Shown here piece after piece: positions 57,901 to 64,000 of a stretch of DNA of 64,000 nt. Source of the DNA: Skeletonema tropicum. Taxonomy: Eukaryota; Bacillariophyta; Thalassiosirophyceae; Thalassiosirales; Thalassiosiraceae. The first letter of the stretch is position 1. Each line of letters starts with the position of its first letter. Under the pieces are notes generated by a model, which saw nothing but the letters and a program-made list of their open reading frames with translations, had not been told where the DNA came from and did not search any database. The position numbers were made by a program, and so were the translations under genes. The stretch covers positions 744,001 to 808,000 of the forward strand of contig CM074145.1 of assembly GCA_037178625.1 (NCBI GenBank), given 5' to 3'.

Positions 57901-57909
57901 CACGGATAG
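51946..57909 (+). CDS. LINE ORF2: endonuclease, reverse transcriptase, RNase H
   Basis: 1987 codons without interruption. APE-type endonuclease (residues ~130-400): YENINGL, AFNEIK, CLDANEN, PIDGVWATRDI, GDHR. Reverse transcriptase: motif A VDASNCYDRI (~866), motif B GLCQGNGAAPAGW (~929), catalytic FVDDTD (~977). RNase H: VADGSF (~1498), YRGELLG, YSDCLGALNN (~1573), CDSGAKLA. C-terminal zinc-binding cluster CPSCLDAQESCAHVLMC (~1761). The frame opens upstream (51828) and overlaps ORF1's end; there is no early ATG (first in-frame ATG about 52068), so frameshifting or reinitiation from ORF1 is likely. All catalytic residues appear intact. Confidence 0.97.
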   Translation: MRRRVRNQRRAQAFRTREETQRRIKLIDKFGNITHIIRNGKMAAGNIEAIMTAIDRRARRVVDAETLRALQRETLIEEAIDETGTVGELPSTAERRFLEDHFTRQELEEVRTVDDDLMKVHGRAPQAKREGVVRLLYENINGLNNRMSGNIKLDRGREMLDELEVDIAAFNEIKINFNHKKNVNGLSQLFNGGEAEVKVVHGCNTHEGAISRVQEGGTGILTFGQLAEQFDHMNSGQDATGLGRFSFSRYIGENGISTWVVCGYQPCVSKGPSTSYQQQRRYFIQKKQPDVKPRDKFYEDLITLLKRWREEGDRIIVCLDANENIYTKRIGQALTEVDGLAMKEVVGDYTGKQLGATYFRGSQPIDGVWATRDIEVLNACVMPVGYGMGDHRCFVVDFSLSSLVGRSLVRVKKLKARRLNTKLPRVAERYNHLLETNLIRHRVDDDHRAAYQAQTKEEARTALASSEEKSKQYMAHAESKCRKIKAGRIPFSAESVTWIKRGEVYRTLLRYHAGRKVNRGNLKRKCRKLKILRPFNLSVAEIAARLKACDSKCDHFRKHGHHYRKKHLNRRLDIAKKKGDEAAEKRILAIIKGERDRRFWRKLNYNLGKRFSGSIRTVQVETDGGNVVEYDTKDSVEKAILENIHGEGKRFYQAEEAPICKGRLRGQFGYNADTVAARAVLDGTYEFSEDYHEATKQLFEQIAKIRSLVPMDSVETLIDEVTWAKSWRRSKEATSSSISGFHFGHYIAGAESEYISNYHAVKISLALMRGISLSRWQRGLACMLEKKAGSRLVTKLRSILLLEADLNKANKIIYGDRMMNNIRKYQLMPEEIFSEKNRTADDGALAKILFFDIGRQLRTPAAIASVDASNCYDRIAHAIASLVFQAFGVEQSATESMLTTIQEMRYFLRTAYGDSTRCANSTVEVKYQGLCQGNGAAPAGWAAISITILMAHKADGHGATFVCPFTPSKQIDLAAILFVDDTDIIHINMKKRETINEVHAALTASVRSWNNLLMATGGTLHPDKCFYYLMSYYYDERKQCWLYEDHTKDCYYDIELSLPDGTPFLMKHHSVEHPETMLGVATSPSGSCRSKCNCSEECKGPLDVLIEKASDCAQKVLGSRLNRRQFWTWLSACFWPKVSYGLCCQTAPIKDLQTCLQKTYYQLMPVGGMIRTAPKEIRDLDIGFYGGGFPNVPIECGIQQLNKLMMHYGCPSSNGITAQVSVDLFIIELGRAHQPFDESFQQYHSWVTPSWVKSLWEKVDTYGYKVVLNNIENPFPRVGDKWLMCVFEDLQYSPKELRQLNRVRLHQQVLFLSDILCVRGSKIDPRYKKRLRREDEKWSKLDFPAEEPSSKDFNVWKSALSQLAPGGLLSVRLGNWVHIGHKLQPWRYCAASNRLLRCMGNDLMEVYPPHENNPRRYVKDGSDHAQAQYNVACTIEEVVTAVYRLVSHAPIPGQSLPPSTLWEVLDQWGSMWMWEDLELTGSYEFLVAAIIDGSLICVADGSFIKEMYPDICSAAFIMECSKGRGRLVGKFSEKTLAACAYRGELLGLLAIHLILLAVNKLKPSLSGSAQIYSDCLGALNNVENLPPHRIPSSCRHSDILKNIMIHCRSLTFSTVFSHVSAHKLDHLVWEELSRPEQLNEQCDSGAKLAIYDVDPNAGMAAQPLPLEPICVYVDKGKEKMTSDTGERVRFHGHLALAREIFAKRQILLPSAFVQVDWVNVNKALHEVPRLFQLWACKQVHDIAGTNLRLHRCDPNHSPLCPSCLDAQESCAHVLMCEEEDRVKCFQMSADNLQSWLQSVGTCDVLEKYIMSFVRARNGKSFMDCIASDHDPILRKLARSQDKIGWRRFMEGMISKEFCTIQETHRRLEGSYLSGAKWAQSFSIKLMEMTHGQWLVRNFLIHDKISGMLALERKEELQIAIEEQQEMGLEGLGEEDKYLMEINLDDLETTSGEHQAYWLLSVKAAREAFLIRRQRAQAALRRGQNNHG

Positions 57910-58167
57910 AGATGGGTATATGCTTATACTCTCGTGCAAATACTTGTATTTGTATATCTCGCCTGTATACAGGCTTATTGACATCCACGTCAATATATCC
58001 CGGGCTTTTAAACGAGCTGTGGTAGGAGAGACAACCCTCTCCCGTGGTCCCGACTGCGACGCTGTTTGGTTCTGCCCTCGGCGTATGAAGACTCCAATTG
58101 TTGGTTCAATGATGTCTAGGTAGCGATAATGCAACATTTACCTAATTTCCTAAGTGATATGATATGA
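57910..58167 (+). other. LINE 3' UTR
   Basis: Non-coding end of the retrotransposon, closing with a TGATA repeat before the target duplication. Confidence 0.7.
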
Positions 58168-58261
58168 CACAATAATAAATAGACAGGTGTTACGCTTCCT
58201 GTGCAAACTGACTACATACGCTCGACACCAATTTGTGAACTTCAAGTAGTGCTTTCTGTGC
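58168..58261 (+). repeat. 94-bp direct repeat, downstream copy
   Basis: Exact copy of 50986-51079; marks the right edge of the LINE insertion. Confidence 0.95.
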
Positions 58262-58351
58262 CCTGTCTGTGCAATCTTTTGGTCGTGAAAGATCATCAGA
58301 TCCGGGATCAAGGCAATTAACTCCCCCTGCCCTACTTAGCTACTATGTACA

Positions 58352-58553
58352 GGGAGGTGCCGCGAACTAAACCCCCGGGGGGTCTAAAAATTTTGGCTAG
58401 TCTGCTCTAGGGGGGTCTGACTTTCGGAATAGTCACATACTAATTCCCTAGTAAGTACTACTAGAAACAAGTAGGGGGGTCTAAAAATTTGGCTAGGCTG
58501 TGATTTGGAGGGGGTCTAAGCTGACCGGGGGGATTTAGTTCGCGGCACTTCCC
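58352..58553. repeat. MITE-like element with ~26-bp inverted ends
   Basis: The left end GGGAGGTGCCGCGAACTAAA and right end (reverse complement GGGAAGTGCCGCGAACTAAA) are inverted. Inside, GGGGGGTCTAAAAATTTTGG recurs. It is ~200 bp with no coding potential and lies between the LINE and the MIOX promoter. Confidence 0.75.
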
Positions 58554-58845
58554 TTGTAAGCGAGCGACAAGAGGTTTTTTTGTGCTCACTACTTATAATA
58601 AAGTGCTACTTCATGATCTCTCGACGATTTTCCATTTTTTCCATTTTGGTAGGTAACAGTATGAAATTTAAGGGTACCATCCGTAGATAGGTACCATCTC
58701 GGCGCAGATCTTGGAGACAGCCATCCCAAAAAGTGCGGGAGATGGGAGACAGGGCCAATTTTTTCCGATCCTTCACATCATCGATGACAACCCTATGACA
58801 ACCTTTGAGAACTATTGTAAGAATCAGCAAGCTTATTAAACAACC
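58554..58845. promoter_or_regulatory. MIOX 5' flank
   Basis: Contains a short repeated GGTACCATC word (58672 and 58690 area) and leads to the ATG at 58846 in a strong context (ACCATGGCC). No defined core promoter motif is seen. Confidence 0.3.
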
Positions 58846-59947
58846 ATGGCCACCATGAATGAAGACGCACCTTCGATGATGCCTTCGAGCATCAACAAAT
58901 CCATCATCCAAACCAACGCATCCACCAAAAAGGAGGAAGAATTCCGCACCTACAACAACATCGAGACATCCGAGCGAGTCATCCAGCACTACAAAGACAT
59001 GAGAACTAATCAAACTGTCGAGTTTTACAACCGCATGGAAAAGAAGTATAGTTTTGAGAGTGGAGCGTATCGTAGGCTCATGACTATGGAAGAAGCATTT
59101 GCCGAGCTAGAGAATTACATAGATGCAAGTGATCCAGATATGGATCTGCCGAATTTGCTGCACCTTTTACAAACGGCGGAAGGCATAAGAAAGGCGGACC
59201 ATCCTGATTGGCTGCAGCTTGTTGGCTTGCTTCACGACGTAGGGAAAATTATGTTCCTATTTGGCGATGGATCAGACGGTCAGGATGGGTACAATCCAAC
59301 AGGCAAACAGTGGGCACTCGGAGGCGACACATTTGTTCTTGGTTGTTCCATTCCCGACGATGCTGTGGTCTTTCCTGAGTTTAATGAGCTCAATCCTGAC
59401 ATGTCAAATCCACAGTACAACACTGAATATGGAATGTACGAACCAAACTGTGGTTTGGATGAACTTAGGTTTGCTTGGGGTCACGATGAGTACATGTATA
59501 GAATGTTAGGTGAGTGAACATTTTATTCAATGAAAATTTGCACTGCTTGAACAATATTTCTCACTTAATTTCCATCTCGAATCTCTATATAAAAGTGGCC
59601 AACGACTGCTCCATTCCTCGTGAAGGCTTGGACATGATTCGATACCACTCTGTAAGAATTTAGGTCGATTCGTTGCAATTGTTTACTTCGCTTCAATCTA
59701 ATGCTCACAACTTATTGTACTCTACACTCCACACCAGGCATATCCGTGGCACGATAAAGGAGCGTACCGTCATCTTATGAAGCCAGATGATTACGAAAGG
59801 ATCAAGTGGGTTCAGCTTTTCAACAAGTATGATCTCTACACAAAAGATGAAAACAATGAGTTGCGTGGTGAAAAGATGAAGGAGATTTGGCCTTATTACT
59901 TGGGACTGTTGGAGAAGTATGGCTTGTGTGGCAAGTTGAAGTGGTAG
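58846..59947 (+). CDS. MIOX: myo-Inositol oxygenase
   Basis: Exons 58846-59509, 59596-59651, 59738-59947 (two 86-nt introns, GTGAGT and GTAAGA donors), 309 residues, near the usual family length. It cleaves myo-inositol with O2 to D-glucuronate using a di-iron centre in the cytosol. Signature blocks: LLHLLQTAEGIRK, LVGLLHDVGK (His-Asp metal ligands), WALGGDTFVLGC, GLDELRFAWGHDEYMY, and AYPWHDKGAYRHLM. All HD-type ligands are present. No targeting peptide. Confidence 0.96.
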
Positions 59948-60169
59948 CGCCTATATATTTTAGATTTACAATGTAGGAGAAAAATGAGAATTCTTGGAAT
60001 GACTTTCAATAACATCATCATTAAATTCAGCTTAATCACAAATTTATCCATGCCTCAGGAAAGATATCATCTGGTATCATCATTGCATGCCAGAAAGAAC
60101 CGTCCAAGAACTCGTTCTTTGAGTATAATTTGTCCCTGACTGAGATAGCCACCCTTGGAATGTATATGT
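59948..60169. other. Short intergenic
   Basis: MIOX 3' flank. A 29-codon ORF at 60051 (MPQERYHLVSSLHARKN) could be a first exon of the next ORF but no clean junction was found. Confidence 0.35.
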
Positions 60170-60236
60170 ATCACATGCTATTTTTCCACCAAAGAAGTCA
60201 TCTCTTCCTCGGGCCGCTAAGGCTAAGAACAAGGAA

Positions 60237-63200
60237 TTGCCTCTAGTAGTCCGGCCTCCAAAGCCACGTAACGGCAATTTCTACGGTAAAACTGAATTCT
60301 GTGAAATAGTGACTAAGTTTCCTAGGGCCTCAAAGAAGCGTACTTTGATGATACAAAAGATTGTTGAGATGAAGTATGTTACCCATCATGTCAAGAGTCT
60401 GAATAGGCATATTAGACAATACGAATCCTTTGAACACGGTGAAAGCTTTGTTAATGATGAAATGAGAGGCCCTGGAGCTCCGCCCATTTTGAACAATGAA
60501 GAAGTGACCAAATCGATTGCTCAACTAAGTGAACAGAATGGTAAAGTTATGGACTCTGATGGAACGATGACGCAACTATTGGTGGATTCGAAGAGAAGAA
60601 AGCTTGACAGTGCAGGATACTGCGCAATTGGTGAGCATGTTCAGATCAGCCGGCAGACTGCAACCAATTATATGGCATTGTGTGCAGGGAAACCTGGCTT
60701 CCATCTTGCGGCGGCGACTATTATCAAGACAACAGCTCGTTATGCATCCGAGAATTCCTTCCGGTGCGTATTCACATACTTTGTCGTCGTGCTGAACACT
60801 CATTTTGTGGAGGTACCAGAAGAGGATTTGCACATTCGGAAGCTTGTACAAGAGCTGTCACCAGAAGAACGCCAGATGTATATTCTTGCTTCGCGATGCC
60901 GAGGTGGAAGAGCAGTTCGTCCTATCCCTCGCAGGAATCTAGTCAATAATGATGACAAAACATTCTGGGCTAAGCTTGGCTCCAACAGCAGCGACGCAAT
61001 TGTGCTCTGCTCTGACTCTTCGCTCAAGAAGAGAGGACACAGTTCATTGTACAATGCAAAAGACGAGAAGAAAATGGACGGGATACGTACCAAAGTACAT
61101 GCTATTATGAATGGCGAAGCAGAATATGCAGCTCAATGCCTTACTTTCTCAGGTTTTAGTGAGAGAGAGATGCCTGATGATGATATAATTGTGATGGAAA
61201 TTGAAGGCTTATGTATTGGCGGATCTGCATGCAATAATGTTGGCTACGTTATCTTCCTACGAAAGTCTGCAGGGGCAGACTTGAAGCGCTTTAACTTCAT
61301 TGCAAAGAACATTCATCTACCTTTTGTGCTCGACAAGTGCCGCTCCGAACAATTTCCGGAATGCCCGACTGTTTGCTACTGCGATGGCGACACTTCCCAA
61401 CTCAAATGCGTGACAGACACGCATATGCAGACGTACGCAGATAATAATATCACATTCAACAAACACAACGCGAGCAACACCGCCGGCGAGCAAGGCCTTG
61501 ATAAGTGTGATGTATTCCCTACCTTTGAAGATGAGTACAACAAGATCACAGTCGAAGATCTACCTTCGGACGATAGCATTATGAAGAAGCGTTTGGAAGA
61601 TCAATTTGGGCAGTTTAAACACCGATTGAGACTGAACTCAACAAAGAAACGTACCGTGACAAATGTGATTTGTGTTTTCCCTGAAGTTGCAACGAAAGCG
61701 TTTACCAAGCGCAAGGGACAAAAGGGCTTCTTCAGAAACGGCAATCTTGATAGGAAGCACAAGATAGTTCCAGTGATGAGTGAAATTCTAGGAACTTGCA
61801 AGAGAAAGATCCCAAAGGAGGTATTTGATCTCTTCATGAATAATATCCAGTATCTCTTCGATATAATGGAAGAAAAGGGAGAAATTACCGAAGACATCTG
61901 GGATAAGATTGGAATCCCGAAGGATGTTGCCCCAGACGGAAGTGTATTCGAGAGGGATGCGGGTGTGTCACAGGAGAATCAAATGAGGGCGAGGATTCTC
62001 ACTCATGCAGAAGTGAAGAAAGCCAGGGAGGCACGCCGCGAAGAAATTGACGAAGCTGTGAGGTTGAAGAAGAGTCGGGATGATAAGAAGCACGCTGATA
62101 CCTTGGCGACTGATGCTGCCACTGTTGCAAGTCTCCTTCAACATTTGAAGAATCGCGATGAATCTGCAGAGCAGGATCTTTGTCACTGCACCAAGGAAGA
62201 CTTCAGTAAGATCAACGCACCAGAATTGAGAGAATTCATCTTCTATCGATCGGATAAGTTCAAGACTAAGTCTGAATTAAAGAAGGTGACGAAAGGAAAT
62301 CTAGCAGATGCCAATCAAGAACCCGAGGGAGGGAGAGACAACAAGTTGATCAGTGTTGCATTTGAGTTACGTTGTGCTGAATGCAAACTTCTTGAGGAGT
62401 CGGGCAACTTACCTGAGGAAGCCACTAATGACACGGTTGAAACGTTAGTGATACCCGTTGCGATGGATCCGACAGCAGATTGGAAGTCACCGCATAATAT
62501 CCTGAGCAGACCAGGATGGATTGAACATGTCAACAGTATCTTTAACTCTGGCAATACGCTGATAGTGAGTGATGTCAATGAAGAAGTAAAGAGCAGAGCT
62601 GCTGCGTTGGCTCGTACGCTTCTTCGTCGATTTGAATACCACCTAAGCAAACGGGTGCTCGTTGAATATAAGCGTTCCCATCCCATTCTGAAGTGGTTCA
62701 GGAAGAATATACCTGCCTTTGCTGCATACATGGTCCTATTCAATCATGTGAAGAAAAATACATCGAATCTCAGTGACATGGATTGCCTCCTCACTAATTC
62801 CATGAATAACTTCCTCCTACTCAATTCCAATAACGAAAATCTTTGGGGTGCGTATTTGGTTCACGATGGCAGGGAAGAAAAACATGTCCGCAGCGGCAAA
62901 TGTACAGGGAGGGGAATGGTAGAGCGCTGGGGCGAGCACCATAAGAATGCATCGTCTGATATGAACTCCAATGGCTCTAAGTTTGGTGACACGTATCCAT
63001 CGAGAAATAGCGCTCGTGCATCTGGCATCAATGGCCGCTGCTTTGAAGATTTGAACCAATACGCAGCTGCCGCATTCGAACCAACTGACACTGCATTTGA
63101 TTTGTTCCAAAAAGATTTCGATAGCGGCGGTTTATTCTGTTGGGCACCGTCTGAGAAAGATATTGTTTGTCGTACAAAAATTAGCGGTTGTAGTAATGAT

Positions 63201-63326
63201 GGGCATAAGTTCGCTGCAGTTGTTGCGTATGGATTCGAGATGTGTTATGACATTGCCATCAGTCGTCGTGATAACTTATCAGAAAGTCCAGGATTTGAAG
63301 CATTTGGACTGATGCACGGTGGTTGA
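60237..63326 (+). CDS. Transposase-like protein: DDE-type core plus GIY-YIG-like C-terminus
   Basis: 1029 codons with no break. The frame is open from about 60150 (PPKKSSLPRAAKAKNKEL precedes position 1) and the first ATG is at about 60348, so the true start is uncertain. N-terminal basic region; HTH-like segment (~residue 137, VQISRQTATNYMAL). The central region resembles a DDE-superfamily nuclease: SDSSLKKRGHSS (~255), CYCDGDTSQLKCVTD (~381), and FNKHNASNTAGEQGLDKCDV (~407), echoing the Asp and Q-x-x-D motifs of pogo/Jerky-type transposases. The C-terminus reads LWGAYLVHDG (~869), RSGKCTGRGMVERWGEHH (~885) and EDLNQY (~937), which matches a GIY-YIG nuclease pattern with the second Tyr replaced. 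Both assignments are inference from motifs. Probably a mobile-element protein. Confidence 0.6.
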   Translation: MPLVVRPPKPRNGNFYGKTEFCEIVTKFPRASKKRTLMIQKIVEMKYVTHHVKSLNRHIRQYESFEHGESFVNDEMRGPGAPPILNNEEVTKSIAQLSEQNGKVMDSDGTMTQLLVDSKRRKLDSAGYCAIGEHVQISRQTATNYMALCAGKPGFHLAAATIIKTTARYASENSFRCVFTYFVVVLNTHFVEVPEEDLHIRKLVQELSPEERQMYILASRCRGGRAVRPIPRRNLVNNDDKTFWAKLGSNSSDAIVLCSDSSLKKRGHSSLYNAKDEKKMDGIRTKVHAIMNGEAEYAAQCLTFSGFSEREMPDDDIIVMEIEGLCIGGSACNNVGYVIFLRKSAGADLKRFNFIAKNIHLPFVLDKCRSEQFPECPTVCYCDGDTSQLKCVTDTHMQTYADNNITFNKHNASNTAGEQGLDKCDVFPTFEDEYNKITVEDLPSDDSIMKKRLEDQFGQFKHRLRLNSTKKRTVTNVICVFPEVATKAFTKRKGQKGFFRNGNLDRKHKIVPVMSEILGTCKRKIPKEVFDLFMNNIQYLFDIMEEKGEITEDIWDKIGIPKDVAPDGSVFERDAGVSQENQMRARILTHAEVKKAREARREEIDEAVRLKKSRDDKKHADTLATDAATVASLLQHLKNRDESAEQDLCHCTKEDFSKINAPELREFIFYRSDKFKTKSELKKVTKGNLADANQEPEGGRDNKLISVAFELRCAECKLLEESGNLPEEATNDTVETLVIPVAMDPTADWKSPHNILSRPGWIEHVNSIFNSGNTLIVSDVNEEVKSRAAALARTLLRRFEYHLSKRVLVEYKRSHPILKWFRKNIPAFAAYMVLFNHVKKNTSNLSDMDCLLTNSMNNFLLLNSNNENLWGAYLVHDGREEKHVRSGKCTGRGMVERWGEHHKNASSDMNSNGSKFGDTYPSRNSARASGINGRCFEDLNQYAAAAFEPTDTAFDLFQKDFDSGGLFCWAPSEKDIVCRTKISGCSNDGHKFAAVVAYGFEMCYDIAISRRDNLSESPGFEAFGLMHGG

Positions 63327-63435
63327 TTACTAATTAATCCAGCCTCCACCCGTATAAAACGGGCAATAATATCGAAAATAATTGTTTTGATGAAATGATA
63401 ATAGATCATGAGATGCTACTTGTATGTTGTATTGT

Positions 63436-63970
63436 GTGATGTATCGATCTAAATAATGAGAGGAGCTAAGTCGTTCGGTCGTTCGGTCGGTCGGTCGGTC
63501 GGTCGTTCTGTCCGGGCCCTTTGGCGTGTCCTTTGGCCTTCACGGGCATTTTCGATCGACTCTTTCTTTGATTGGCTTGATTTGACCCCTTGCCCCCCCC
63601 GTTTTTAGAATTTTCGATTGACTCTTTCTTTGATTGGCTTAGATTTGATTGTTCAGGGGGGACACCCCCCCTTGCCCCCCCCCGTTTTTAGAATTTTCGA
63701 TTGACTCTTTCTTTGATTGGCTTAGATTTGATTGTTCAGGGGGGGACACCCCCCCTTTCCCCCCCGCTTTTAGAATTTTCGATTGACTCTTTCTTTGATT
63801 GGCTTAGATTTGATTGTTCAGGGGGGACACCCCCCCTTGCCCCCCCGTTTTTAGAATTTTCGATTGACTCTTTCTTTGATTGGCTTAGATTTGATTGTTC
63901 AGGGGGGGACACCCCCCCTTGCCCCCCCGTTTTTAGAATTTTCGATTGACTCTTTCTTTGATTGGCTTAC
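63436..63970 (+). repeat. G/C-run minisatellite block, inverted copy
   Basis: Starts AATAATGAGAGGAGCTAAGT, then (GGTC)n, then a first diverged unit and about five units of 81-83 bp (phases near 63614, 63697, 63779, 63860, 63942) with the core GACTCTTTCTTTGATTGGCT and paired G and C runs. It is the same sequence as 26996-27482 on the other strand and stops at about 63970. The long open translations in it are repeat artefacts. Confidence 0.93.
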
Positions 63971-64000
63971 ATTAAACCTCTTCACTCTTCATAGATAATC

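Larger units (their letters stand above)
51080..58167 (+). mobile_element. Non-LTR retrotransposon (LINE), 7.1 kb
   Basis: Contains a 5'-truncated ORF1 and an intact ORF2 (endonuclease, reverse transcriptase, RNase H). The 3' end is a short TGATA-type repeat (GTGATATGATATGA) rather than poly(A). It is bounded by an exact 94-bp direct repeat. The ORF1 frame is already open at the first base of the element, which suggests 5' truncation during target-primed insertion. The identical flanking repeats and unbroken ORF2 indicate a recent insertion. Confidence 0.95.

Noticed and set aside
50986..58261. 94-bp repeats as LTRs of a retrotransposon
   Set aside because: Too short for LTRs, no TG...CA ends, no gag/protease/integrase; the internal ORF has LINE domain order.
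1..64000. CRISPR array, operons, ribosome binding sites
   Set aside because: Spliced eukaryotic genes; the direct repeats found are coding tandem repeats or minisatellites, without unique spacers.
1..64000. tRNA or rRNA genes
   Set aside because: No cloverleaf or conserved rRNA stretch was noticed by eye; a covariance-model scan was not possible.

Overview
The window looks like nuclear DNA of a diatom, probably a centric one. Evidence: short GT-AG introns of 76-160 nt with GTRAGT donors; an FKBP with a signal peptide followed by a plastid-type Gly-Phe cleavage motif; BspA-type (DUF285) repeats; a protein made of helicase-associated (HA) repeats; Pro/Thr linkers joining Cys-rich domains; and a LINE of the type common in diatoms. 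Species is not determinable from the sequence alone.

Layout. 1-8.4 kb: a possible 5' exon (minus), a large broken surface-protein gene with a tandem-repeat tail (1191-6312, plus) and a SAM-methyltransferase-like gene with in-frame stops (minus). 8.4-17.6 kb: a class C GPCR-like gene with a bacterial-type solute-binding ectodomain (9203-12435, minus), a truncated duplicate of its 3' end (12846-13705), a foldback repeat, a small inverted repeat and mostly gene-poor DNA. 17.7-26.7 kb: membrane protein, MORN protein, MRE11 (five exons), BspA-like surface protein and a secreted Cys-rich protein. 27-33 kb: a repeat island with an 80-bp G-rich minisatellite, a 2.67-kb element with ~549-bp inverted repeats flanked by TTAA, a gene whose 3' end it hit, and a decayed hAT element. 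33-49.6 kb: glycosyltransferase-like type II membrane protein, HA-repeat protein, coiled-coil protein, NAD(P)H-hydrate epimerase, F-box/armadillo protein, a second hAT remnant, and a plastid FKBP. 50.3-58.3 kb: a small gene and next to it a LINE with an intact 1987-codon ORF2, bounded by an exact 94-bp direct repeat. 58.8-64 kb: myo-inositol oxygenase, a 1029-codon transposase-like ORF with a GIY-YIG-like C-terminus, and the minisatellite again in the opposite orientation.

How the genes relate: there is no operon logic. Housekeeping genes (MRE11 for DNA break repair, NAXE for NAD(P)HX repair, MIOX for inositol catabolism, FKBP for plastid protein folding) sit among lineage-specific surface or signalling genes and at least five mobile or repeat element types. 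Single-base frame breaks occur in several host genes (surface protein, GPCR, F-box protein, possibly MORN), while MRE11, MIOX, the HA-repeat gene, LINE ORF2 and the transposase-like ORF are open throughout. The breaks may be true decay or uncorrected assembly errors; the sequence alone cannot tell.
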